Assembly (NCBI GenBank): GCA_963712465.1
Contig: CAVQHY010000010.1
Span: 62,001-126,000, forward strand
Source of the DNA: CAVQHY01 sp963712465
GTDB taxonomy: Bacteria; Actinomycetota; Thermoleophilia; Gaiellales; Gaiellaceae
Length of the DNA stretch: 64,000 nt
Direction: 5' to 3'
This document shows, one piece after another, positions 39,150-46,104 of this stretch. Made by a program: the position numbers and the translations under genes. The number at the start of each line of letters is the position of its first letter. The first letter of the stretch is position 1. The notes beneath the pieces were generated by a model that did not search any database, was not told the DNA's origin, and saw only the letters and a program-made list of their open reading frames with translations.

Positions 39150-39284
39150 TGCCTCGGTCGGAGTATAGGCGACGCACTCGCGCCCAGAACCTGGTCAGGA
39201 GAGGGGTTCGAGCGGCTGTGCGCCTCGGCCGTCGGCGTTCAGCCCCACATCTCGCCAGACCTCCTCGAGGCCGGGCGCGAGCTT
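38956..39284. other. Upstream region of the dksA-lspA-rluD unit
   Basis: Apart from the small frame at 38952-39149 and the -10 box at 39162, nothing else is supported in this 329-base stretch. Confidence 0.4.
39162..39167 (-). promoter_or_regulatory. TATACT -10 box
   Basis: Near-consensus -10 on the minus strand, 12 bases before the ATG at 39149. Likely promoter of the small frame and the dksA-like, lspA and rluD genes. Confidence 0.5.
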
Positions 39285-39578
39285 CTACAGGGCGTCGAGC
39301 CCGATCTGGATCACGCGGTTGAGGGCGAACAGCACGAAGATCCCGATGATCGGCGACAGATCGAGCCCGAGGCCGCCGAGCGAGACCGACGGCAGGACGC
39401 GGCGGAAGATGGCGAGATACGGGTTGACGATGTCGTAGAGGAACCGCTCGATCCGGCTCAGCGCGAGCGGGAGGCGGATCCAGCTCGCGATGATGTACAT
39501 GAAGATGCAGGCGAGATAAACGAGGAACAGCGTGTTGACGAAGCTCTTCGCCGTATCGATTCCATCCGCGAGCAGCAC
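39285..39578 (-). CDS. YggT family membrane protein
   Basis: A 97-residue protein with two YggT-type hydrophobic segments (VNTLFLVYLACIFMYIIASW and LSPIIGIFVLFALNRVIQIG). The central IVNPYLAIFRRVLPS is the family box. YggT genes sit in the sepF/yggS/divIVA division cluster, as here. Function unclear; linked to osmotic tolerance and division. The GTG start has a TAGGTT box 6 bases before it. Confidence 0.92.
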   Translation of the reverse strand: MLLADGIDTAKSFVNTLFLVYLACIFMYIIASWIRLPLALSRIERFLYDIVNPYLAIFRRVLPSVSLGGLGLDLSPIIGIFVLFALNRVIQIGLDAL

Positions 39579-39584
39579 GGCAGA

Positions 39585-39590
39585 AACCTA
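39585..39590 (-). promoter_or_regulatory. TAGGTT -10 box, leaderless
   Basis: Minus-strand TANNNT ending 6 bases before the yggT GTG at 39578. Confidence 0.45.
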
Positions 39591-39612
39591 ACCCGCCGGT
39601 GCCGAGCTAGGT

Positions 39613-39632
39613 GGGCGAGGCAAGCCTCGCCC
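39613..39632 (-). terminator. Hairpin after sepF
   Basis: A 9-bp perfect stem GGGCGAGGC/GCCTCGCCC with a 2-nt loop, starting right at the sepF stop codon. It probably separates sepF from the yggT promoter. Confidence 0.55.
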
Positions 39633-40208
39633 CTAGGACTGGTTGAAGAAGCCGCGCTCGATCAGCTTCGCCCGCTCCTCGGCCGACACCTCGACGTCGT
39701 GCGGAGTGAGCAGGAAGACCTTGTCGGCGACGCGCTGCATGCCGCCGTCGAGGGCGTACGTCAGGCCGCTCGAGAAGTCGATCAGACGCTTCGAGAGCTC
39801 CGTGTCGGCGCTCTGGAGGTTCAGGATCACCGGCACGGCCGCCTTGAAGCGGTCGGCGATCGTCTGCGCGTCGTTGAAGCTCTTCGGGATGATCAGGTGC
39901 ACCTTGGCGGCGGCTGACGGAACCGCTTCGAGGTTGCGGCGGCTGCTCGACCGGCTCGATCCCGTGGGCGCGGGCTCGGAGCCCCTCGATCGGCCCTTGG
40001 AGGGCGCGGGCGCAGGGGCCGGCTCCGACCAGTCGTCGTAGGCCTCGGCGCTCCCGCCGGACGAACGCAGGCGCCGAACGTTCGGACGCTCCGTGTACGA
40101 GCGCTCGAGCTCCTGCTCGGCCTCGTACGCCTCGTCGTCCCAGTACTCGTCCTCCTCGACGATCCCGAAGTAGACGAGCGCTCGGTTCCAGACGCTTCCC
40201 ACACCCAT
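39633..40208 (-). CDS. sepF: Cell division protein SepF
   Basis: A 191-residue protein that anchors FtsZ to the membrane. N-terminal amphipathic helix (MGVGSVWNRALVYFGIVEED), then a disordered linker rich in Ser/Arg/Pro, and the SepF core from about residue 98 (KVHLIIPKSFNDAQTIADRF, VPVILNLQSAD, RLIDFSSGLTYALDGGMQRV). Normal length for Actinobacteria. It sits between yggS and yggT, the conserved order. Confidence 0.95.
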   Translation of the reverse strand: MGVGSVWNRALVYFGIVEEDEYWDDEAYEAEQELERSYTERPNVRRLRSSGGSAEAYDDWSEPAPAPAPSKGRSRGSEPAPTGSSRSSSRRNLEAVPSAAAKVHLIIPKSFNDAQTIADRFKAAVPVILNLQSADTELSKRLIDFSSGLTYALDGGMQRVADKVFLLTPHDVEVSAEERAKLIERGFFNQS

Positions 40209-40223
40209 CGCCAGCGTTAGAGT

Positions 40224-40781
40224 CTAACCGGCGTACAGTACGGAGCCGACGCGCACGTAGGTTGCCCCCTCCTCGGCGGCGATGCGGTAGTCCTGCGACG
40301 TGCCCATCGAGAGCTCGGCGAGCCCGTGCTCGACGCCCAGTCGCCGGAGCTCCTGGAAGTACGGACGCGACCGCTCGGGGTCGTCCGCGAGCGGCGGCAT
40401 CGTCATCAGGCCCCTCACGTCCGCGCCGAGCGCCCGCGCCTCGGCGACGAACGGGCCGAGGTCGTCGGGGGGGACACCGGACTTCGTCGGCTCGCCCGAG
40501 AGGTTGACCTCGACGAGCGCCGGGATGGTCAGCCGCCTCGCCGCCGAGAGCGAGTCGAGCGAGTGGCACAGCTCGCACAGCGCCGAGACCTCGCGTGCCT
40601 TGCGCGACTGGAGGTGGCCGATGAAGTGCCAGCGAAACGCCTCGCCTTCGGCTCGGTGTTTCGCGATCAGGTCCTGGAGTCGGTTCTCGCCGACGACCTC
40701 GACGCCCGCCTGGGCGAGGACATGCAGGTCCTGAACGGAGACGTACTTCGTCGCGGCGACGATCGTCACGCCCGGCCCCAC
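40224..40781 (-). CDS. YggS/PLPBP PLP-homeostasis protein, start unclear
   Basis: Alanine-racemase-fold protein that binds PLP. The PLP lysine is in TIVAATKYVSVQDL; VVGENRLQDL, FHFIG-like WHFIGHLQSRK and LSMGTSQDY follow. The shown start is a GTG at 40781. Coding sequence clearly continues upstream (DVVRRNYERIRAEV, the usual first helix), but no ATG, GTG or TTG occurs in that stretch before an in-frame stop inside pgeF. The segment between HSLDSLSAARRL and TIPALVEVNLSGEPTKSG is also shorter than usual. Either a non-standard start is used or the gene is damaged. Confidence 0.8.
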   Translation of the reverse strand: MGPGVTIVAATKYVSVQDLHVLAQAGVEVVGENRLQDLIAKHRAEGEAFRWHFIGHLQSRKAREVSALCELCHSLDSLSAARRLTIPALVEVNLSGEPTKSGVPPDDLGPFVAEARALGADVRGLMTMPPLADDPERSRPYFQELRRLGVEHGLAELSMGTSQDYRIAAEEGATYVRVGSVLYAG

Positions 40782-40869
40782 CTCCGCGCGGATGCGTTCG
40801 TAGTTCCGTCGAACGACGTCGGGGTCAGCGAGGTCGCGCTCGACAGGGCGGTCGGGTGGCGGGAGGGAT

Positions 40870-41592
40870 TCAGGAGACGTAGCCGATCACCCCCTGGCGG
40901 CCGGTCACGCCGCGGTCACGACGGTGCGAGAAGAACAGCCCGGGCTCGCACGCGGTGCAGCGGTCGACGTGCTCGACCGGCTCGATTCCCCTCGCGGCGA
41001 GCGCGTACGCGACGGCGGCGCGGAGATCGAGGCGGCCGTCGTCGACGACCTCTTCCCCGAACCGCTCCCGATAGCGCGTCGCGACCTCGTCGCCGACGGC
41101 GTAGCAGCAGACGCCGATCCCCGGGCCGACGGCCGCGGCCAGGGCTCCCTGGCCGAGGGCGTCGACTCCCGACGAGACGATCCCGGCCAGCAGCCCCTTC
41201 CAGCCGACGTGGAGCACCGCGAGCGCCGGCTCTCCCTCCGTCCTGCAAAGCGCAACGGGCATGCAGTCGGCGGTGAGGAGCATCACGGCAAGCCCCGGAC
41301 GGTCGGTCCAGAGGCCGTCACACGGCTCCCAGACGTTCCCCGGGGTGACGACGCTGCGCGGTTGCGCACGGGTCACACGGTCGCCGTGCACCTGCATCGC
41401 CATCGTGGCGGCGTCGGGATCGGCCTCGACCTCGGCACACAGCCGCCTGCGGTTCTCGATCACGTCCTCGGGGCGGTCGGACGTCTTCAGGCCGAGGTTG
41501 AGCGAGGCGTACGGCCCCTCGCTGACCCCGCCGACGCGGGTGGAGAAGGCAACGCGGTAAGGGCCGGGGGCATGCCACTCGAACACGGTCAC
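40870..41592 (-). CDS. pgeF: Purine nucleoside phosphorylase/laccase-domain protein
   Basis: A 240-residue DUF152/YfiH family protein. Zinc-site signatures include MQVHGDRVTRAQP, LTADCMPVALC, LHVGWKGLLAGIVSSGVDAL and GPGIGVCCYAVGDEV. Family members act on purine nucleosides or edit peptidoglycan precursors. The gene lies between the site-2 protease and yggS in the division cluster. The GTG at 41592 immediately follows repeat copy c. Confidence 0.92.
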   Translation of the reverse strand: MTVFEWHAPGPYRVAFSTRVGGVSEGPYASLNLGLKTSDRPEDVIENRRRLCAEVEADPDAATMAMQVHGDRVTRAQPRSVVTPGNVWEPCDGLWTDRPGLAVMLLTADCMPVALCRTEGEPALAVLHVGWKGLLAGIVSSGVDALGQGALAAAVGPGIGVCCYAVGDEVATRYRERFGEEVVDDGRLDLRAAVAYALAARGIEPVEHVDRCTACEPGLFFSHRRDRGVTGRQGVIGYVS

Positions 41593-41596
41593 GGAG

Positions 41597-41660
41597 GTCC
41601 CACCACCCTACCCCCGCCGGACAGCACCCTGCCCATGCCCGCCCGGGCGCGACCCCTCGC
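41597..41660 (+). repeat. Dispersed GC-rich repeat, copy c (diverged)
   Basis: Starts GGTCCCACCACCCTACCCCC and ends CGGGCGCGACCCCTCGC, like copies a and b, with a changed middle. It fills the gap between pgeF and the site-2 protease gene. Confidence 0.7.
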
Positions 41661-41666
41661 TACCGC

Positions 41667-42290
41667 TCACGCGAAGACCACGACGTCCATCACCTGCGTG
41701 ACGTTTCGGAGCGCACTTCCGATCACCTGGCCGAACTCGTCCCGGAAGAGAAAGAACATGCCGAAGACCACGAACATCCCGTACTGGTCGAGCTGCCGCC
41801 AGCGGACATACGTCGCGTTGTCGAACAGGACCGCGACGATGCGCGAGCCGTCGAGCGGCGGAATCGGGATCAGGTTGAAGATGCCGAGCACGACGTTGAT
41901 CACATAGGCGTTGCCGACGACGTCGGTCCAGAGCTCCGAGAGCTCGAAGTGGCGCAGGATGGCGAGGCACACGAGAGCGCAGAGGAAGTTCATCAGCGGC
42001 CCAGCGGCAGCGACGATCGCCATCCCCTCCTTCGGGCGCCGGAAGTAGCCGGGCTGCACCGGTACGGGCTTCGCCCAGCCGAACACCAAGGCGCCCGGCG
42101 CCAGAGCGGTGATGACGAACATCACTGTCCCGAGCGGGTCGGCGTGGACGATCGGGTTGAGCGTGATTCGGCCCTGCTCCTTCGCAGTCGGGTCGCCGAG
42201 CTTCCACGCGACCCAGGCGTGGGCGAGCTCGTGCAGCGTGAGGCTCGCGAACACGATCGGCATCACGAGGGCGAACGTCTCGAGGCTCAC
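41667..42290 (-). CDS. Site-2 protease family membrane metalloprotease
   Basis: A 207-residue M50 protein without a PDZ domain. Zinc site TLHELAHAWVAWKLGDPTAK near residue 20 and NLIPIPPLDGSRIVAVL near 140. Six hydrophobic segments. Small, Rip2/3-like form; substrate unknown. Its GTG overlaps the stop of the DHH-CBS-nucleotidyltransferase gene by four bases. Confidence 0.9.
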   Translation of the reverse strand: MSLETFALVMPIVFASLTLHELAHAWVAWKLGDPTAKEQGRITLNPIVHADPLGTVMFVITALAPGALVFGWAKPVPVQPGYFRRPKEGMAIVAAAGPLMNFLCALVCLAILRHFELSELWTDVVGNAYVINVVLGIFNLIPIPPLDGSRIVAVLFDNATYVRWRQLDQYGMFVVFGMFFLFRDEFGQVIGSALRNVTQVMDVVVFA

Positions 42291-44851
42291 GCGATCGAGG
42301 CACCGATCAGCTCGCGCGCCGCGTCGAGCTCCTGTGCCCGGCCGTCGAGCTCGCCGTTGAGCTTGCGACGGAGGAGCTCGTCGAGGATCGCTCCGACCCG
42401 CGGCGACTCGCCGAGGCCGAGCTCCGCGAGGTCGCTGCCCGAGATCTCGAGGCGCACCTCGCGGAGTCGGTCGAAGTAGCGCTCGAGCGCCTCCCTGGCG
42501 ACTCCGCGCGCGTCCGCAAGCGCCAGCAGAGCGCCGTCCGGGTCGTGCGGACCCACGAGCGCGCGGATCTCCGCAGGGTCGGCCGGAGCTGCCAGCCGCT
42601 CACGCAGCAGCGGAGCGACGGTGACGGCGTCGGCGACGAGGTCGGCGTCGCGCCGGCGAAGCCTCAGGCGCTCGAACCACGCGTAGAGCTCGTCGGGGGG
42701 AAGCCGCCGGGCGAGCGCTGCGAGGCGTAGCCGCCAGGCCGGGGTGTCGGGCGCCCAGCGGCGCCGGGCCTCGTCGAGCCTGTCGATCAGCTCGACGGCC
42801 TCGGCGTCGGCCGCGAGCTGCCGGTGGATGATGCGGTCGAGCCCGAGCTGCTCGAGGCGATGCACGGAGCCGGTGACGTCGTCTTCGTCCAGCAGCAGCT
42901 GGAGCTCGTCGCGCAGGCGGGCCGACGAGAGCTCGCCGACGAGGTTCATCTCGACGCAGGCGCGCGCGAGCCCGACCGTGTGCCCGTCCATGCGAAAGCC
43001 GTACCGACTTTCGTAGCGGATCGCCCGGAAGATACGCGTCGGGTCGTCGATGAACGAGAGGTTGTGGAGCACGCGGACGACTCCCGACTCGAGGTCGCTC
43101 AGTCCCCCGAAGAAGTCGACGAGTCGGCCGAAGTCGTCGCCGCGAAGCGACACGGCCATCGCGTTGATCGTGAAGTCGCGGCGGAAGAGATCCTGCCGGA
43201 TCGATGCCTCCTCGACGTGCGGCAGCGCTCCGGGGGCGTCGTAGAACTCTGTTCGCGCGGTGGCGACGTCGATTCGCCGGCCCGCGCCGTAGACGACGAT
43301 CGCCGTGCCGAACCGCTCGTGCGGGACGACTCGGCCGGCGAGCTCCCGCGCCAGTGCCTGCCCGAGCGCGATCCCGTCGCCCTCCACGGCGATGTCGACG
43401 TCGAAGCTCGGCTCGCCCATGAGGACGTCCCGGACGGCGCCGCCCACGAGGTACACGCCGTCGAACGGGACGCTTACCTCCTGGATCGCCTCGAACAGCT
43501 CACGGAAGCCCTCGAGCTCGAGCAGCCGGTCGCGCACGCCGACGGGCTCGACCGGCGCCTCGGCGGTCGGCTCCCCGAGGGCCGCGAGGACGTCCCCGCG
43601 CGTGACGACGCCGATCACCTCGCCGTCGCGCACGACGGGCACCCGACCGACCTGCGATGCGGCGAGCAGCTGCTGTACCTCGCCGAGCGGCGTGTCCTCG
43701 CCGCAGGAAGGAACGCCCCGGGACATGACGCTCTTCACGGGCGCGTGGCCGAGGCCGTGGCCGACCGCCTTGTCGAGGTCCTCGCGTGAGACGATGCCCG
43801 CGAGCTCACGCGGGGAGCCGACCTGGATGCCGCTCTGGCGGTGGCGCTGGCAGAGCACCATCGCGTGCGCGACGGTCTCCTCCGGATCGACGAACCGCGG
43901 CGGGCGCGACATGATCGCGGCAGCCGTGACCGACCGGACGACCGCGGCCGGAAGCGCGGCGAGCACGAGCTCTCGTGCCTCCGCCAGCGGGCCGTGGAAC
44001 GTGGCCGCGGCCGCCTGAGCATGGCCGGAGCCGCCGAGCGCCGACGCGAGCGCGGCGGCGTCGAGCTCCGGAATGCGGGCGCGGACGACGCAGACCACGC
44101 GCTCGTCCATCTCGACGAGGCAGACGAGGGCGTGCGCTCCGGTGAGATCGACCAGCCGATCTGCGAGGCTCGACACGCCGTCGACGTACGCGGGCAGCGA
44201 GATCGCCGCCACGAGCACCTCGAGGCCGGCGACCCGGTGCGTCTCGATCGCTGCGAGCAAGGCATCGAAGATCTCCCGTTCTCCGGCCGCGAGCGGCGCG
44301 TTGAGGTACTGCGCGATCAGGTCCTGCCGCGCGCCGTGGCGCAGGCACCAGGTCAGCGCCTCCGCGTCGCGCAGCGTCGCCGACGGATACGTCAGCGAGC
44401 CTGTGTCCTCGTGGATGCCCAGGGCGATCGTGGTCGCCTCGAGGGGCGTCGGCTCGATCTCCCGCTCGGCGAGGATCCCCGCCATCGTCGTTGCGAGCGC
44501 CCCGTCGGCCGAGAGGACGACGTTCTCCGGCCTCGCCCACTCGGGGGCCTCTGCAGGGTGGTGGTCGAAGACGACGACGTCGACCTCGGTGTCCCGGGCG
44601 ACCTTCTCGAAGTCCCCGAGTCGCGCAGCGTGGACGGTCTCGACGACGACGAGTCGCGTGATCTCCCCGAGCTCGACGCGGGCCTGCTCGTGGAGGTCGA
44701 GCTGCTCGGCGTGCAGGCGAACGAATGCGCGGACGTTCGCGTTCAGCGAGCCCTGAATCACGGCGACCGAGCCGGGATAGAGCCGGCGCGCGGCGACGAG
44801 GGACGCGAGCGCGTCGAAGTCGGTGTTCGCGTGCGTGACGATCACGTCCAC
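42287..44851 (-). CDS. DHH-CBS-tRNA nucleotidyltransferase fusion
   Basis: About 854 residues in four parts. DHH phosphoesterase (VDVIVTHANTDFDALASLVA, VVVFDHHPAEAPE, LGIHEDTGSLTYP) and DHHA1 (GGSGHAQAAAATF), residues 1-300. CBS pair, about 305-440. Class II polymerase head (DGVYLVGGAVRDVLMGEPSF with the DVDIAVEG metal pair), 450-600. RNA-binding helices to the end. Such fusions occur in bacteria where CC- and A-adding may be split; which nucleotides this one adds cannot be read from the sequence. The GTG at 44851 has TACGCT 6 bases upstream. Confidence 0.9.
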   Translation of the reverse strand: MDVIVTHANTDFDALASLVAARRLYPGSVAVIQGSLNANVRAFVRLHAEQLDLHEQARVELGEITRLVVVETVHAARLGDFEKVARDTEVDVVVFDHHPAEAPEWARPENVVLSADGALATTMAGILAEREIEPTPLEATTIALGIHEDTGSLTYPSATLRDAEALTWCLRHGARQDLIAQYLNAPLAAGEREIFDALLAAIETHRVAGLEVLVAAISLPAYVDGVSSLADRLVDLTGAHALVCLVEMDERVVCVVRARIPELDAAALASALGGSGHAQAAAATFHGPLAEARELVLAALPAAVVRSVTAAAIMSRPPRFVDPEETVAHAMVLCQRHRQSGIQVGSPRELAGIVSREDLDKAVGHGLGHAPVKSVMSRGVPSCGEDTPLGEVQQLLAASQVGRVPVVRDGEVIGVVTRGDVLAALGEPTAEAPVEPVGVRDRLLELEGFRELFEAIQEVSVPFDGVYLVGGAVRDVLMGEPSFDVDIAVEGDGIALGQALARELAGRVVPHERFGTAIVVYGAGRRIDVATARTEFYDAPGALPHVEEASIRQDLFRRDFTINAMAVSLRGDDFGRLVDFFGGLSDLESGVVRVLHNLSFIDDPTRIFRAIRYESRYGFRMDGHTVGLARACVEMNLVGELSSARLRDELQLLLDEDDVTGSVHRLEQLGLDRIIHRQLAADAEAVELIDRLDEARRRWAPDTPAWRLRLAALARRLPPDELYAWFERLRLRRRDADLVADAVTVAPLLRERLAAPADPAEIRALVGPHDPDGALLALADARGVAREALERYFDRLREVRLEISGSDLAELGLGESPRVGAILDELLRRKLNGELDGRAQELDAARELIGASIA

Positions 44852-44857
44852 GTGCAC

Positions 44858-44863
44858 AGCGTA
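44858..44863 (-). promoter_or_regulatory. TACGCT -10 box, leaderless
   Basis: Minus-strand TANNNT, 6 bases before the GTG at 44851 and directly before an alternative GTG at 44857; it favours the former. Confidence 0.45.
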
Positions 44864-44947
44864 GTGGCCGTTTCACCGCTCCCCGGCAGTCGCGAGGCGC
44901 CCGCCGGCTCAGGCGTATCGGGGGCTCGTCATGCAAGGATGACGCCG

Positions 44948-45499
44948 ATGGTTGCCGAGTCGCCGCTCGAGCCGAGGGAACACGGCCTCGTGCCCACGGG
45001 GAAGGGCTGGTTCGTCCTCAACGCGCGCGAGGCGCCGTGGAGGGAGCGCGAGGGTCGCGGTGTCTACTGCGAGTTCGAGGGCTTCGAGGACGAGCCGGAC
45101 TTCTCGCAGCTCGGGATCAATCTCACCCTGCTCGCGCGCGGTGAGCCGATGGCGATGTACCACCACGAGAACGACCAGGAGGACTTCCTCGTGCTCGCCG
45201 GCGAGGCGCTGCTGATCGTCGAGGGCGAGGAACGCCCGCTCCGCCGGTGGGACCTCGTTCACTGCCCGGCAGGTACGAACCACGTGATCGTGGGAGCCGG
45301 GGATGCGCCCTGCCTGGTGCTGGCCGTCGGCGCCCGCGACCGCTCGACCGGTCCGGACTGGGGCGCCTACACCGTGGACGAAGCCGCACTCCGGCACGGC
45401 GCGGGGGTCGAGCGGGAGACGACCGACCCGGAGCAGGCCTACGCCCGATTCCCTCCGGGCGAACCGACCCGATACCGCGAGGGCTGGCTTCCCGGGTAG
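44948..45499 (+). CDS. Cupin protein, paralogue A
   Basis: A 183-residue cupin. Metal-site motif 1 reads AMYHHENDQEDFLVLAGEA and motif 2 reads RRWDLVHCPAGTNHVIVGAG. The C-terminus (HGAGVERETTDPEQAYARFP) is shared with the cupin at 48127, so they are paralogues. Substrate unknown. AAGGA lies 8 bases before the ATG at 44948, favouring it over the ATG at 44939. Confidence 0.82.
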   Translation: MVAESPLEPREHGLVPTGKGWFVLNAREAPWREREGRGVYCEFEGFEDEPDFSQLGINLTLLARGEPMAMYHHENDQEDFLVLAGEALLIVEGEERPLRRWDLVHCPAGTNHVIVGAGDAPCLVLAVGARDRSTGPDWGAYTVDEAALRHGAGVERETTDPEQAYARFPPGEPTRYREGWLPG

Positions 45500-45546
45500 A
45501 GGCCTCGGCGCGGCCGGTCCCGCGGCGCAGCTAGGACTTCTCAACG

Positions 45547-46068
45547 CTACGCCGTGCCGCAGGCCTGGCCGAGCGCGAGGCCGAGCGCCTTGAAGACGGC
45601 GTCGAGGACGTGACGCGCATCCTCGCCCTCGAGCAGGCGCACGTGGAGCGTGAGCCCGGCCTCGGCGCAGAGCCCCTCGAGCAGCAGGGCCAGCAGATCG
45701 GTGTTGAGGCCGCCGACGTGCTCCTCCGTCAGATCGACGTTCGTCGCGACGAGGGGAGTTGCGGACGCCTCGAGGACGACCTGGGCGAGCGCCTCGTCTG
45801 CGGGCGCCGTGGCGGATCCGTAGCCGCGGCCCGCGAGCAGAGGGCGCAATTCCCGGCCGAGCGCACGGCCGACGGCCTCGACCTGCTCCTCCCCGTCGCC
45901 GGCGGAGCCCGTCTCGAGCTCGAGCTCGAGCTCGAATCCGCCCCACGCGGCCAGGATTCCGAGCAGATGGTCGAGCACGGGCAATCCCGTTGCGACGGTC
46001 ACGGCGCCGTCGCCGCGTCCGAGCGTGATGCGCAGGCGCGCGTCGTCGGAGGAGGTGCCCGCCGCCAT
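45547..46068 (-). CDS. Degenerate HisB-like (imidazoleglycerol-phosphate dehydratase fold) protein
   Basis: A 173-residue protein with the full IGPD fold (GLPVLDHLLGILAAWGGFEL, APADEALAQVVLEAS, HVGGLNTDLLALLLEGLCAE, HVLDAVFKALGLALGQA). HisB needs two HHxxE motifs for manganese. Here they read EEQVE (residues 60-64) and RHVLD (152-156); the His in LDH (34) is kept. It is therefore unlikely to be an active dehydratase. No his gene is nearby. It diverges from the molybdoenzyme gene with 36 bases between start codons. Confidence 0.8.
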   Translation of the reverse strand: MAAGTSSDDARLRITLGRGDGAVTVATGLPVLDHLLGILAAWGGFELELELETGSAGDGEEQVEAVGRALGRELRPLLAGRGYGSATAPADEALAQVVLEASATPLVATNVDLTEEHVGGLNTDLLALLLEGLCAEAGLTLHVRLLEGEDARHVLDAVFKALGLALGQACGTA

Positions 46069-46075
46069 CGGCGCA

Positions 46076-46081
46076 ACCGTA
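46076..46081 (-). promoter_or_regulatory. TACGGT -10 box, leaderless
   Basis: Minus-strand TANNNT, 7 bases before the HisB-like ATG at 46068. Confidence 0.5.
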
Positions 46082-46091
46082 GCCGATCGCG

Positions 46092-46097
46092 CACAAT
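46092..46097 (+). promoter_or_regulatory. CACAAT -10-like box, leaderless
   Basis: Close to TACAAT, 7 bases before the ATG at 46105. It overlaps the alternative ATG at 46096 and so favours the second ATG. Confidence 0.4.
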
Positions 46098-46104
46098 GCA
46101 TCGG

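Noticed and set aside
43841..45499. A 552-codon frame ending with cupin A
   Set aside because: Everything before 44939 is antisense to the nucleotidyltransferase gene. The cupin starts at 44948.
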